Assembly (NCBI RefSeq): GCF_015904235.1
Contig: NZ_JADZLT010000016.1
Span: forward strand, 1 to 45,880
Length of the DNA: 45,880 nucleotides
Direction of reading: 5' to 3'
Origin: Methylobrevis albus
GTDB taxonomy: Bacteria > Pseudomonadota > Alphaproteobacteria > Rhizobiales > Pleomorphomonadaceae
Shown: piece by piece, positions 1-9,533 of the stretch
How positions within the stretch are numbered: position 1 is the stretch's first letter
Layout of the letters: every line of letters starts with the position of its first letter
Made by a program: the position numbers and the translations under genes
The notes under the pieces: generated by a model
Told to the model about the DNA's origin: nothing
Database searches by the model: none
Seen by the model: the letters and a program-made list of their open reading frames with translations, nothing else

Positions 1-207
1 TACGTCGGCCGCAAGGACTTCGAGAACTACGCCGAATACCTCGCGCTCTATGGCAGCGAGCGGCTGATCCCGGAAATGCGCCGCGTGCGCATCTCCGCCC
101 GGCGCCAGCTGCCGAAGGCGATCTGCACGCGCCTCGGCATCGCTTCGTTCGCCGAGGCGGTCGATCGCGACGCGGCCGAGTTGACGGCCCGGCTCGTCGC
201 CGCCTGA
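1..207 (+). CDS. Hint-domain protein, C-terminal fragment (cut by window edge)
   Basis: The window opens inside a reading frame that ends at TGA 205-207 and gives 68 residues. They align without gaps to the last 68 residues of the complete protein at 307-1305. Shared blocks include YVGRKDFENY, YGSERLIPEMRR and the end motif EAVDRDAAEL. This is the tail that follows the Hint (hedgehog/intein-type) domain in alphaproteobacterial surface proteins. The N-terminal part, with the catalytic Cys and His of the Hint fold, lies outside the window, so activity cannot be judged. It is a tandem paralogue 99 bp upstream of the next gene, on the same strand. Confidence 0.85.
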   Translation, partial: YVGRKDFENYAEYLALYGSERLIPEMRRVRISARRQLPKAICTRLGIASFAEAVDRDAAELTARLVAA

Positions 208-306
208 CGCGCGGGCGCGCCGAAGCGGATCGTGGAATCACGACGTCTGCGCGGGGCCTCGTGGGGTGCGCGGGTTCTGTCGGATTTGGCTTGAGGGGAA
301 TAGGGC

Positions 307-1305
307 ATGGGTCTTGCTGGCATTAATCTGAATTCGATGGGCGGCGCGGACACGGTTTCGACCGGAACGACGGAGTCGGCTGGCAATGGCGACAACTTCG
401 TCTACAACGTCGATGTTTCACCAGGGGAAACGGTGACGCTCACCGGCAACTGGGAGAGCGCTGATGGTGGAGACGGACAGTTCAACGGTTCCAACGGAAG
501 TTACGCTGCCACCAATGGTCCAAGCTTCGGAACGTTTACACTGGATCCGGCCAGCGGCGCGATGAGCTGGACGTTTAACTATGACGACCTCGTCGCGAAC
601 GGTGGCCTGGAACAGTCGCCCGTCTTCCAGGTCTCCGGGCAGGATTTCTGGGGCAACCAGGACATCGACACCGTCACCGTCAACATCACCTGTTTCGTCG
701 GAGGCACGCTGATCGCGACCCCGGCCGGCGAAGTGCCGGTGGAAAGCCTTGCCATCGGCGATCTGGTGACGACGGCGGACGGGCGCGCGGTGCCGGTGAA
801 GTGGATCGGCCGGCAGACCATCCGCAATCACGTGTTCGTGTCGGACCGGATGATGCCCGTGTGCATCGCCGCCGGGGCGCTGGGCAGCGGCGTGCCGCAC
901 ACCGACCTCTATCTCTCGGCCGACCACGGCATGATCGTCGACGGGCTGGTAGTGAACGCCGGCGCGCTGGTCAACGGCGAGACGATCCGCTTCGTCTCCC
1001 TCTCCGACATGCCGGCCGAATTCCGCTACTACCACGTCGAGACCGAGGCGCACGACGAGATCCTCGCCAACGGCGCGCCGGCGGAAACCTTCGTCGACTA
1101 CGTCGGCCGCAAGGACTTCGAGAACTATCAGGAATACCTCGACCTCTACGGCAGCGAGCGGCTGATCCCCGAGATGCGCCGCGTCCGCATCTCCGCCCGG
1201 CGGCAGTTGCCCAAGCATCTCCGCGACCGCCTCGGCGTCGCCTCCTTCTCCGAGGCGGTCGACCGCGACGCCGCCGAGTTGATGGCGAGGCTGATCGCCG
1301 CCTGA
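307..1305 (+). CDS. Secreted-type protein with N-terminal cadherin/VCBS-like region and C-terminal Hint domain
   Basis: The protein has 332 residues. The start ATG 307 is preceded by GAGGGG (293-298) with 8 nt spacing. Residues 1-128 are rich in Gly, Asn, Thr and Asp and end in a beta-strand pattern (DTVTVNI) like VCBS/cadherin-type repeats. The Hint_2-type domain starts at Cys129 (CFVGGTLIATPAGE) and continues with GDLVTTADG, the ADHG block and HVETEAHDEIL. In Hint proteins the first Cys makes an N-S acyl shift that cuts the chain, so autocleavage between Thr128 and Cys129 is predicted by analogy. There is no classical signal peptide; related proteins often leave by type I secretion. The passenger half is visibly poorer in GC than the Hint half: 30 of 60 G/C at 481-540 against 43 of 60 at 1201-1260. 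The passenger function is unknown. Confidence 0.8.
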   Translation: MGLAGINLNSMGGADTVSTGTTESAGNGDNFVYNVDVSPGETVTLTGNWESADGGDGQFNGSNGSYAATNGPSFGTFTLDPASGAMSWTFNYDDLVANGGLEQSPVFQVSGQDFWGNQDIDTVTVNITCFVGGTLIATPAGEVPVESLAIGDLVTTADGRAVPVKWIGRQTIRNHVFVSDRMMPVCIAAGALGSGVPHTDLYLSADHGMIVDGLVVNAGALVNGETIRFVSLSDMPAEFRYYHVETEAHDEILANGAPAETFVDYVGRKDFENYQEYLDLYGSERLIPEMRRVRISARRQLPKHLRDRLGVASFSEAVDRDAAELMARLIAA

Positions 1306-1350
1306 CCTGCAAGGCGCGCCTCGCGCGAGTATCCAGGCAACGCGTCTTTG

Positions 1351-1383
1351 CCACGGCCCCGGGCATCGCCGCCGGGGCCGTGG
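1351..1383 (+). terminator. Strong hairpin downstream of the Hint gene
   Basis: CCACGGCCCCGG (1351-1362) pairs perfectly with CCGGGGCCGTGG (1372-1383) around a 9-nt loop. It lies 45 bp after the Hint stop codon and 22 bp before the next start. No T-tract follows, so it is either a weak terminator or an mRNA 3'-end stabiliser. Confidence 0.5.
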
Positions 1384-1405
1384 CTCGTGAACCCGGTGGA
1401 GGCAG

Positions 1406-4132
1406 ATGGCGATCGGAACGGGACCGGCGGCGCTGGCGCGGATGGCGGCGGTCGATACCCTCGTCGCCGCCGGCGACCTCGACGGCGCGCTCGCCCATGT
1501 CGATGAACGTCTGGCGCACCGGCCGGGCGACGCGGCCTTCCAGCTCAGGCGCGGCGTCCTGCTGCGCCGGCTGCACCAGCATGGCGAGAGCCTCGCGCAG
1601 CTGTCGGCGCTGTTCGAGCGCTTTCCGGACGACGTCGAGGTGCGGCTGGAACTCGCCGCGGCCCGGCGCATGGCGGGCGACGGCGACGGCAGCATGCGGC
1701 TCTATGCCGAGGTGCTCGCCGAGGCGCCGGCGAACCGCGCGGCCCTTATCGGCCGCATCGACACGGCCCTGCATTTCCAGTTGACCGACGCGGCGCTGCG
1801 CCATGCCCTCGCCGGCCTCGCGGTGCTGCCCGGTCATGTCGGCCTCGCCGTGAAGCTCGGCGTCGTGCTGCGCAAGCTGCAGCGCCATGACGAAAGCCGC
1901 GCCCATCTCGCCGCTCTCGCCGCGCGCCATCCGGATAACCTCGCCGTGCGGCACGAACTCGCTGCCGCCTGCCGGATGACCGGGGATCGCGCGGCCAGCA
2001 TGGGGCTCTACGACCGGACGCTCGCCACCGATCCCGGCAATCGCGACGCGCTCGTCGGCCGGGTCGACACGGCGGCGCATTTTGGCCGCGTCGATGAGGC
2101 GCTCGCCCATGCCGAGGCCGGCCTCGCGCGGCGGCCGGCGGAGCTGAAGCTGCTGGTGAAGAAGGGCGTCATGCTGCGCGAACTCGGGCGCCTCGACGCC
2201 TGCGTCGCGCATTTCGCCGACCTCGTCGCACGCCGGCCCGGCAACCTCTGGTTCCGGCACGAACTTGCCGCCGCCAAGCGCCAGATGGGTGATCGCGAGG
2301 CCAGCCTGCGGCTCTACGACGAGACGCTGCGCACGCTGCCCGGGCACCGGGTGGCGCGGCTCGGGCGGCTCGATACGGCGGTGCGCCTGGCGGGGAGCGA
2401 CGAGATCGAGCGGGAACTTTGCGCCGCGCTCGGTGCGCTCGGGGCCGCCACCTCGGACGCGGGCCGCATCGGGGCCGCCTCGCTGGTGTGCCGGGCGCTC
2501 GCGGGCCTCTCGTCCGACCGCGCCGGGGTGGTGCTGCGCGCCCAGCGCGACCTCCTCGCCGCCGCGCGCGACCTGCTGCCGGGCAACCTGCTCTGGAGCG
2601 TCTACGAGATCGCCGATCTCCTCGGCCTCGGCGCGGACTATGCGCCGTTCGCGGCGAGCCTGCTTGCCCGCGAGACGATCGGGCCGGGCGAGGCGCGGCG
2701 GATCCTCATGAAGATCTTCGAGGTCGGCCTGCCCGGCTGGCCGGACATCGGCGCCTTCGTCGAGACCCGGATTCCGCCGGGCGATCGGCAGCTCTTCGCG
2801 CTCGAGCGCCGCGCCCTCGAAGGCGGCGCCGCCGCGGCGCTCGCCGCCCGGCCCCGCGTCCCCGGGCGCCGGCGCCCCGCGTCGGAAGTCCTGCTGCTCT
2901 CCCGCCTCCTCGTCCGCGTCGGCCGGCCGCGCCGCGCGGCGCGCTATCTCGGTCTCGCCGCGCGACAGGCGCCGCATGATGCCACCCTGTTCCGGGCGCA
3001 TGTGCGTGCGCTGCTCGCCTGCGGTGCCGGCGAGCTGGCCGCCGCCCGCCTTGCGGCGCGGCTGGCGGAGGGCGCGGACCTTTCGCCCGACTGGCTGGCA
3101 GCCCTCTCCGACGGTCTCGCCGAACACGGCGACCTCGAGGGGGCGCGGTCACTGATCGAGCGGCACCGCAACGGCCAACTGCCGCCGAGGCTGCAGCACA
3201 CCTACATCAACGTGCTGTTCGGCCTCGGCGATACGGTCGCCGCCGCCGCCGAGATCGCGCGGTTCCGCGACGCGGGCATGAACAAGCACGCCGCCCATTT
3301 CGCCCCGTCGCTGCTCGGCCTGCTCGCGGCCGACGCGCTGATGCAGGATGCCGATCCCGCGGCGGAGCCGGAGTTCGCCCTGGTCTCCCCGGCGATGCGG
3401 ACGGTGCGCGACTGGCGGCAGCGCCCCCCCGCCGGCGCGCGCCCCGCCGCCGGCCCCGTGCCGCGGAAAATCGTGCAGTACTGGAACGATCCGGTGCCGC
3501 CGGCCGAGATCGCGGCGATCATGCGAAGCTGGGAAGCCGCCGCCGGCTTCGCCTATCATTGTTTCGACCGCGCCAGGGCGCTCGGCTTCCTGCGCGAACG
3601 GCTCGGCATCGACTGGGCCAAGGCGTTGAAGCACGCCGTCTCGCCGGCCGAGGAGAGCGACTACTTCCGCCTCTGCTACCTGATGCTCGAGGGCGGCCTC
3701 TACGCCGACTGCGACGACTGGCTGACCGGCGACGCCGAGGCGCTCGCCGGCGGCTCACCCGGACTGACGGTGATGCTCGAGCCGCGCGGCACGATCGGCA
3801 ACAACCTCATCGTGGCCGCGCCACGTCATCCGGTGCTGGTCTGGGCCGCGGCGGCGGCCCGGCGCGCGCTGCTCGAGCGCCATAACGACAGCACCTGGAC
3901 GAAGACCGGCCCGGGCCTGCTCACCCGCGCCGTCGCCCACTACCTCACCCGGTCGGACGCCGCCGGCACGCCCCCCGACGTCGCCATCCCGCACCGCTGG
4001 CAACTCGCCGCCCACGTCAGCTTCCACGTGCCGCTGCCCTACAAGCGCAGCCGCGGCTACTGGAACCGCCAGAGCATGGCCGGCGACCTCGCCCATTTCG
4101 GCGCGGCGTTCCGGGCGGTGGCGGGCGGGTGA
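1406..4132 (+). CDS. TPR-repeat protein with C-terminal GT32-like sugar transferase domain
   Basis: The protein has 908 residues and starts at ATG 1406 behind GGAGG (1398-1402). The first ~320 residues are helical TPR-like units of about 34 residues with repeated phrases such as HDESRAHLAALAARHPDNL, RHELAAACRMTGD and NRDALVGR(V/I)DTA. A helical middle follows. From about residue 690 the protein resembles the glycosyltransferase sugar-binding DXD family (Gly_transf_sug/GT32): PRKIVQYWND, then GGLYADCDDWL with the nucleotide-sugar/metal motif D768-C-D770-D771, then GNNLIVAAP and TGPGLLTRAV. It is probably a cytoplasmic glycosyltransferase that modifies a glycan or a protein; the TPR array may recruit the acceptor. 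It follows the Hint genes on the same strand, which suggests a role at the cell surface, but the substrate is unknown. Confidence 0.75.
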   Translation: MAIGTGPAALARMAAVDTLVAAGDLDGALAHVDERLAHRPGDAAFQLRRGVLLRRLHQHGESLAQLSALFERFPDDVEVRLELAAARRMAGDGDGSMRLYAEVLAEAPANRAALIGRIDTALHFQLTDAALRHALAGLAVLPGHVGLAVKLGVVLRKLQRHDESRAHLAALAARHPDNLAVRHELAAACRMTGDRAASMGLYDRTLATDPGNRDALVGRVDTAAHFGRVDEALAHAEAGLARRPAELKLLVKKGVMLRELGRLDACVAHFADLVARRPGNLWFRHELAAAKRQMGDREASLRLYDETLRTLPGHRVARLGRLDTAVRLAGSDEIERELCAALGALGAATSDAGRIGAASLVCRALAGLSSDRAGVVLRAQRDLLAAARDLLPGNLLWSVYEIADLLGLGADYAPFAASLLARETIGPGEARRILMKIFEVGLPGWPDIGAFVETRIPPGDRQLFALERRALEGGAAAALAARPRVPGRRRPASEVLLLSRLLVRVGRPRRAARYLGLAARQAPHDATLFRAHVRALLACGAGELAAARLAARLAEGADLSPDWLAALSDGLAEHGDLEGARSLIERHRNGQLPPRLQHTYINVLFGLGDTVAAAAEIARFRDAGMNKHAAHFAPSLLGLLAADALMQDADPAAEPEFALVSPAMRTVRDWRQRPPAGARPAAGPVPRKIVQYWNDPVPPAEIAAIMRSWEAAAGFAYHCFDRARALGFLRERLGIDWAKALKHAVSPAEESDYFRLCYLMLEGGLYADCDDWLTGDAEALAGGSPGLTVMLEPRGTIGNNLIVAAPRHPVLVWAAAAARRALLERHNDSTWTKTGPGLLTRAVAHYLTRSDAAGTPPDVAIPHRWQLAAHVSFHVPLPYKRSRGYWNRQSMAGDLAHFGAAFRAVAGG

Positions 4133-4261
4133 GGGGGGCGGAATCATCGGCCGCACGAGCCCGAACCATGGCGAACCGATCGGATCACGATTCGCCCGCC
4201 AGCGATGGCTGGCCGCTGGGCGCCTGAATTGTCGATGAGTACTCTGGGAAAAGGGAGAGAC

Positions 4262-4337
4262 TGGTGGAGCCAGGCGGAATCGAACCGCCGACCTCTTGAA
4301 TGCCATTCAAGCGCTCTACCAACTGAGCTATGGCCCC
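4262..4337 (-). tRNA. tRNA-Ala (anticodon GGC)
   Basis: On the minus strand these 76 nt fold as a cloverleaf. The 7-bp acceptor stem is GGGGCCA with TGGCTCC, including the G3-U70 wobble that identifies tRNA-Ala. The D arm is GCTC/GAGC, the anticodon stem CTTGA/TCAAG encloses loop ATGGCAT (anticodon GGC, reading GCC), and the T arm is GGCGG-TTCGAAT-CCGCC. The discriminator is A73 and CCA is encoded in the DNA. GCC is an abundant codon in this GC-rich window. Confidence 0.97.
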
Positions 4338-4469
4338 ACGCGTCTCTGTCGGAAATCGGCGTTCGCCGGTTTCCCTCGGGCGGTTCGTCACGAGGAGGAT
4401 CCGTCCGTCGATTCCGTCGGTCCGAAGCGGACCGGGCGGCCGGAGCGGGCTCCGGGGTCGACGGCGCCG

Positions 4470-4498
4470 GGTATACTGACGCCCCGGCGCTCGATCAA
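4470..4498 (-). promoter_or_regulatory. Candidate housekeeping promoter of the tRNA-Ala gene
   Basis: On the minus strand a -35 TTGATC (4498-4493) and a -10 TATACC (4475-4470) are separated by exactly 17 bp. Transcription would start near 4463, giving a leader of about 125 nt before the tRNA. The spacing and match are good for a sigma-70-type promoter, but the call rests on sequence alone. Confidence 0.5.
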
Positions 4499-4587
4499 GC
4501 GGTTTTTTTGACAACGTGTGACAGTCGCCGAAAACCCCGCAAATGCGCCGCCGATCCAGCCCACGGGCCGGCCGGCGGCACGGCCGT

Positions 4588-4989
4588 TCAGCGCTCGTCT
4601 TCGCTCTCGACGTCGCCGATGATGTCGGCGACGTCGTCGTCACCGTCCTCGTCTTCCTCGAGGAAGGCATCGACGACTTCCTCGTCGTCGTCTGCCACGA
4701 TGCCGGCCTCCTCGAGGTCCGGCACGTCGTCGTCGGCGTCCGGCTCGGCGTCTTCGAGCGGCACGAACTCCGGCTTCAGCGCGGCGTCCTCCTCCTCCTC
4801 GATCTCCTCTTCCTCGACGACCTTGACGGCGCGTTCGGGCGCCGCTTTCGACCGCAGCACGACCTCGAAGGCCGACAGCGGATACGACTTGCCGGTGAAG
4901 GGCGAGACGATGGGAATGCGGTTGAGATCGTAGAACTTGCGCCCGGTCTCGGGGCAGATCCGCTTGGTGCCGAGTTCTTCTTTCGCCAC
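4588..4989 (-). CDS. FYDLN-acid (TIGR02300) family protein
   Basis: The protein has 133 residues. I chose the GTG at 4989 (VAKEELGTKRICP) because family members begin with MAK-ELGTKR and because AGAGG lies just upstream; an ATG 20 codons earlier (5049) adds an unrelated stretch. The N-terminal third carries the family signature GTKRICP and KFYDLNRIPIVSP. The rest is a long acidic tail of Glu/Asp runs, probably disordered. Several zinc-ribbon cysteines seen in other FYDLN proteins are absent: the sequence reads CPETG and SPFTG where CxxC pairs would be. The molecular function is not established. Its place beside aroA-cmk-rpsA, transcribed divergently from aroA, is typical of Hyphomicrobiales. 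Confidence 0.9.
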   Translation of the reverse strand: MAKEELGTKRICPETGRKFYDLNRIPIVSPFTGKSYPLSAFEVVLRSKAAPERAVKVVEEEEIEEEEDAALKPEFVPLEDAEPDADDDVPDLEEAGIVADDDEEVVDAFLEEDEDGDDDVADIIGDVESEDER

Positions 4990-5076
4990 GGGTGGCCTCT
5001 GATGGCTAAAGTGGGAAGGGGAAAAGTCTGCGGGTCGAGATATCTGCAAGCATCCGGCCTGTCAAAGCTGATCTGA

Positions 5077-7217
<2,141 letters not shown>

Positions 7218-7290
7218 CCCGATTTGCCGCGGCTCACGCGGCTTTGCCTTGCCGCGGCCGGCCATTCGGCGTATAGAGCCGCGCAATCGA

Positions 7291-7313
7291 CGGTGCCCGC
7301 TTTGCGGGTGCCG
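7291..7313 (+). promoter_or_regulatory. Stem-loop between cmk and rpsA
   Basis: CGGTGCCCGC (7291-7300), loop TTT and GCGGGTGCCG (7304-7313) form a 10-bp stem with two G-U pairs in RNA. No T-tract follows. It could attenuate read-through from cmk or be the first element of the structured rpsA leader. Confidence 0.35.
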
Positions 7314-7349
7314 CCGTCAACGTCGCCGTCCGCTCCGCCTCGCGCCGGC

Positions 7350-7408
7350 CCACACCCCTGAAGGGGCGTGGTCGCCTCCCTTGGGAAAGGGCAGGCGCGG
7401 AGCCCACG
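7350..7408 (+). promoter_or_regulatory. rpsA: Tandem hairpins in the rpsA 5' leader
   Basis: Two hairpins stand almost head to tail. The first (7350-7371) pairs CCACACCCCT with AGGGGCGTGG with one mismatch. The second (7373-7397) pairs CGCCT-CCCTT with AAGGG-AGGCG around loop GGGA with one bulged C, and can extend to CGTGG/CCACG (7367-7408). They end about 60 nt before the rpsA start. S1 represses its own mRNA in enterobacteria through leader structure, so a similar role is possible here but is inference. Confidence 0.4.
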
Positions 7409-7466
7409 TCGACGCCCGTGAACACCAGCCCAGCCGGCGCCGCCAGACATGGCACCAGGAGTTTGA

Positions 7467-9173
7467 ATGTCCGCCAACAATCCATCCCGCGAGGATTTCG
7501 CCGCTCTTCTCGAGGAGTCCTTCGCCACGTCCGAGCTCTATGAGGGCGCGGTCGTCAAGGGCATCGTCATCGCCATCGAGAAGGACCTCGCGGTCATCGA
7601 CGTCGGTCTGAAGGTCGAGGGCCGGGTTCCGCTCAAGGAATTCGGTGTCCGCGCCCGCGACGGCGAGCTCAAGGTGGGCGACGAGGTCGAGGTCTACCTC
7701 GAGCGCGTCGAGAACGCCCTCGGCGAAGCGGTCCTGTCGCGCGACAAGGCTCGCCGCGAGGAAAGCTGGGTCCGGCTCGAAGTCGCGTTCGAAAAGAACG
7801 AGAAGGTCGTCGGCCACATCTTCAACCAGGTCAAGGGCGGCTTCACGGTCGACCTCGACGGCGCCACGGCCTTCCTGCCGCGCAGCCAGGTCGACATCCG
7901 CCCGGTGCGCGACGTCGGCCCGCTGATGCACACGCCGCAGCCGTTCCAGATCCTCAAGATGGACAAGCGCCGCGGCAACATCGTCGTGTCGCGCCGCGTC
8001 GTCCTCGAAGAGACCCGCGCCGAGCAGCGCTCCGAGCTCGTCCAGAGCCTAGAAGAGGGCCAGACCGTCGAGGGTGTCGTCAAGAACATCACCGACTACG
8101 GTGCCTTCGTCGACCTCGGCGGCATCGACGGCCTGCTGCACGTCACCGACATCGCCTGGCGCCGCATCAACCACCCGACCGAAGTGCTGTCCATCGGCCA
8201 GACGGTTCGCGTGCAGATCATCCGCGTCAACCAGGAAACGCACCGCATCTCGCTCGGCATGAAGCAGCTCGAGAGCGACCCCTGGTCCGGCATCGAGGCG
8301 AAGTACCCGGTCAACACCCGCTTCACCGGGCGCGTCACCAACATCACCGACTACGGCGCCTTCGTGGAGCTGGAGCCGGGCATCGAGGGGCTGATCCACG
8401 TCTCCGAGATGAGCTGGACCAAGAAGAACGTCCATCCGGGCAAGATCGTCGCCACCTCCCAGGAGGTCGAGGTGATGGTGCTCGAGGTCGATCCGGTCAA
8501 GCGCCGCATCTCGCTCGGCCTGAAGCAGACCCTGCAGAACCCCTGGGAAGCCTTCTCCGAGAAGTACCCGTCCGGCGCGGTCGTCGAAGGCGAGGTCAAG
8601 AACAAGACCGAATTCGGTCTGTTCATCGGCCTCGACGGCGACGTCGACGGCATGGTCCACCTCTCGGACCTCGACTGGAACCGTCCGGGCGAGCAGGTCA
8701 TCGAGGAGTTCAACAAGGGCGACATGGTCAAGGCCGTGGTGCTCGACGTCGACATCGACAAGGAGCGCATCAGCCTCGGCATGAAGCAGCTCGGCGGCGA
8801 TCCGATGGATGCGGCCTCGGCCGGCGAACTCCGTCGCAACGCCGTGGTGACCTGTGAGGTCGTCGAGATCAAGGACGCCGGCATCGAGGTGAAGATCGTC
8901 GACACCGACATCACCGCCTTCATCCGCCGCGCCGACCTCGCCCGCGACCGCGCCGACCAGCGCCCCGAGCGCTTCGCCGTCGGCGAGAAGCTCGATGCGC
9001 GCATCACGCAGTTCGACAAGAAGACCCGCAAGGTCGGCCTGTCGGTCAAGGCGCTCGAGATCGCCGAAGAGAAGGAAGCCGTCGCGCAGTTCGGTTCGTC
9101 CGACAGCGGCGCTTCGCTCGGCGACATCCTCGGCGCGGCGCTGCGCGCCCGCCAGGACGACGACGCGGCGTGA
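7467..9173 (+). CDS. rpsA: 30S ribosomal protein S1
   Basis: The product has 568 residues (E. coli S1 has 557). S1 binds single-stranded mRNA and brings it to the 30S subunit. Six S1/OB-fold repeats are visible, marked by VVKGIVIAI, KVVGHIFNQVKGG, TVEGVVKNITDYGAFVDLGG, FTGRVTNITDYGAFVELEPG, VVEGEVKNKTEFGLFIGLDG and a divergent last repeat near residues 450-530. Repeats 3-5 carry the typical G(L/M)(L/I/V)H-S/T-DLDW/EMSW strand. ATG 7467 has AGGAG at 7457-7461. The gene is followed by a clear intrinsic terminator. Confidence 0.98.
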   Translation: MSANNPSREDFAALLEESFATSELYEGAVVKGIVIAIEKDLAVIDVGLKVEGRVPLKEFGVRARDGELKVGDEVEVYLERVENALGEAVLSRDKARREESWVRLEVAFEKNEKVVGHIFNQVKGGFTVDLDGATAFLPRSQVDIRPVRDVGPLMHTPQPFQILKMDKRRGNIVVSRRVVLEETRAEQRSELVQSLEEGQTVEGVVKNITDYGAFVDLGGIDGLLHVTDIAWRRINHPTEVLSIGQTVRVQIIRVNQETHRISLGMKQLESDPWSGIEAKYPVNTRFTGRVTNITDYGAFVELEPGIEGLIHVSEMSWTKKNVHPGKIVATSQEVEVMVLEVDPVKRRISLGLKQTLQNPWEAFSEKYPSGAVVEGEVKNKTEFGLFIGLDGDVDGMVHLSDLDWNRPGEQVIEEFNKGDMVKAVVLDVDIDKERISLGMKQLGGDPMDAASAGELRRNAVVTCEVVEIKDAGIEVKIVDTDITAFIRRADLARDRADQRPERFAVGEKLDARITQFDKKTRKVGLSVKALEIAEEKEAVAQFGSSDSGASLGDILGAALRARQDDDAA

Positions 9174-9210
9174 GGACTCCCCTCCGCCTCGCGCGGAGCT
9201 GACGATCGGC

Positions 9211-9242
9211 AAGGCCGGGCCGCGCAAGCGGTCCGGCCTTTT
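9211..9242 (+). terminator. Rho-independent terminator of rpsA
   Basis: AAGGCCGGGCCGC (9211-9223) pairs with GCGGTCCGGCCTT (9228-9240) as a 13-bp stem with one G-U pair, closed by a GCAA tetraloop (9224-9227) and ending in a four-T run (9239-9242). It begins 38 bp after the rpsA stop codon. Confidence 0.85.
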
Positions 9243-9257
9243 GCTGTTCGGGGCTGG

Positions 9258-9455
9258 GTCGTGCCGTGCGGCTTCCCTCCTCCCGTGCTGCGCACCTCCC
9301 CCGCAGGCGGGAGAGGGGACGATGGGGGATGGGGCTTTAAAAAAACGAAGGTTGCGCCGGACCGAAGTGCTGATGGCCGAGGCGTCCTCTCCTCCTGCGT
9401 CCCCTCTCCTGCGAAGCAGGGGAGGGACAGGGAGGGGGCCGCCCCACGGCAAGAC
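9258..9455. repeat. MITE-like inverted-repeat element, family A copy 1
   Basis: The outer ends TGCCGTGCGGC (left) and the reverse complement of GCCGCCCCACGGCA (right) face each other. Inside them lie CCTCCCCC/GGAGAGGGGACG on the left and CGTCCCCTCTCCTGCG...GGGACAGGGAGGGGG on the right. The central part (about 9320-9390) aligns with the centre of the copies at 16881 and 45658. The left arm carries a deviating patch (9281-9310) with its own small hairpin. Together with the rpsA terminator it fills the 360-bp gap 9174-9533, in which I see no gene. Confidence 0.8.
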
Positions 9456-9533
9456 CGCAGCCGCCCGCCTTGCACCCGCCCGCCCGCCCGTCTATTGCGG
9501 GACACCGGCGACCAGCGCCCGTGACGGAGACGC

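Noticed and set aside
971..3127. Long open frame antisense to the Hint and TPR-glycosyltransferase genes
   Set aside because: High-GC coding DNA leaves other frames open; the sequence is Arg/Gly/Ala-rich without domain signatures, while the plus-strand frame has clear TPR and DXD motifs.
4462..4510. Terminator-like hairpin followed by a T-run (plus strand)
   Set aside because: The stem GCGCCGGG/CCCGGCGC is separated from the T-run by about 12 nt and no plus-strand gene ends there; the same bases form a well-spaced minus-strand promoter for the tRNA.
8049..9452. Open frame antisense to rpsA
   Set aside because: An Asp/Val/Leu-rich artefact of S1 codon usage that crosses the rpsA terminator and a repeat.
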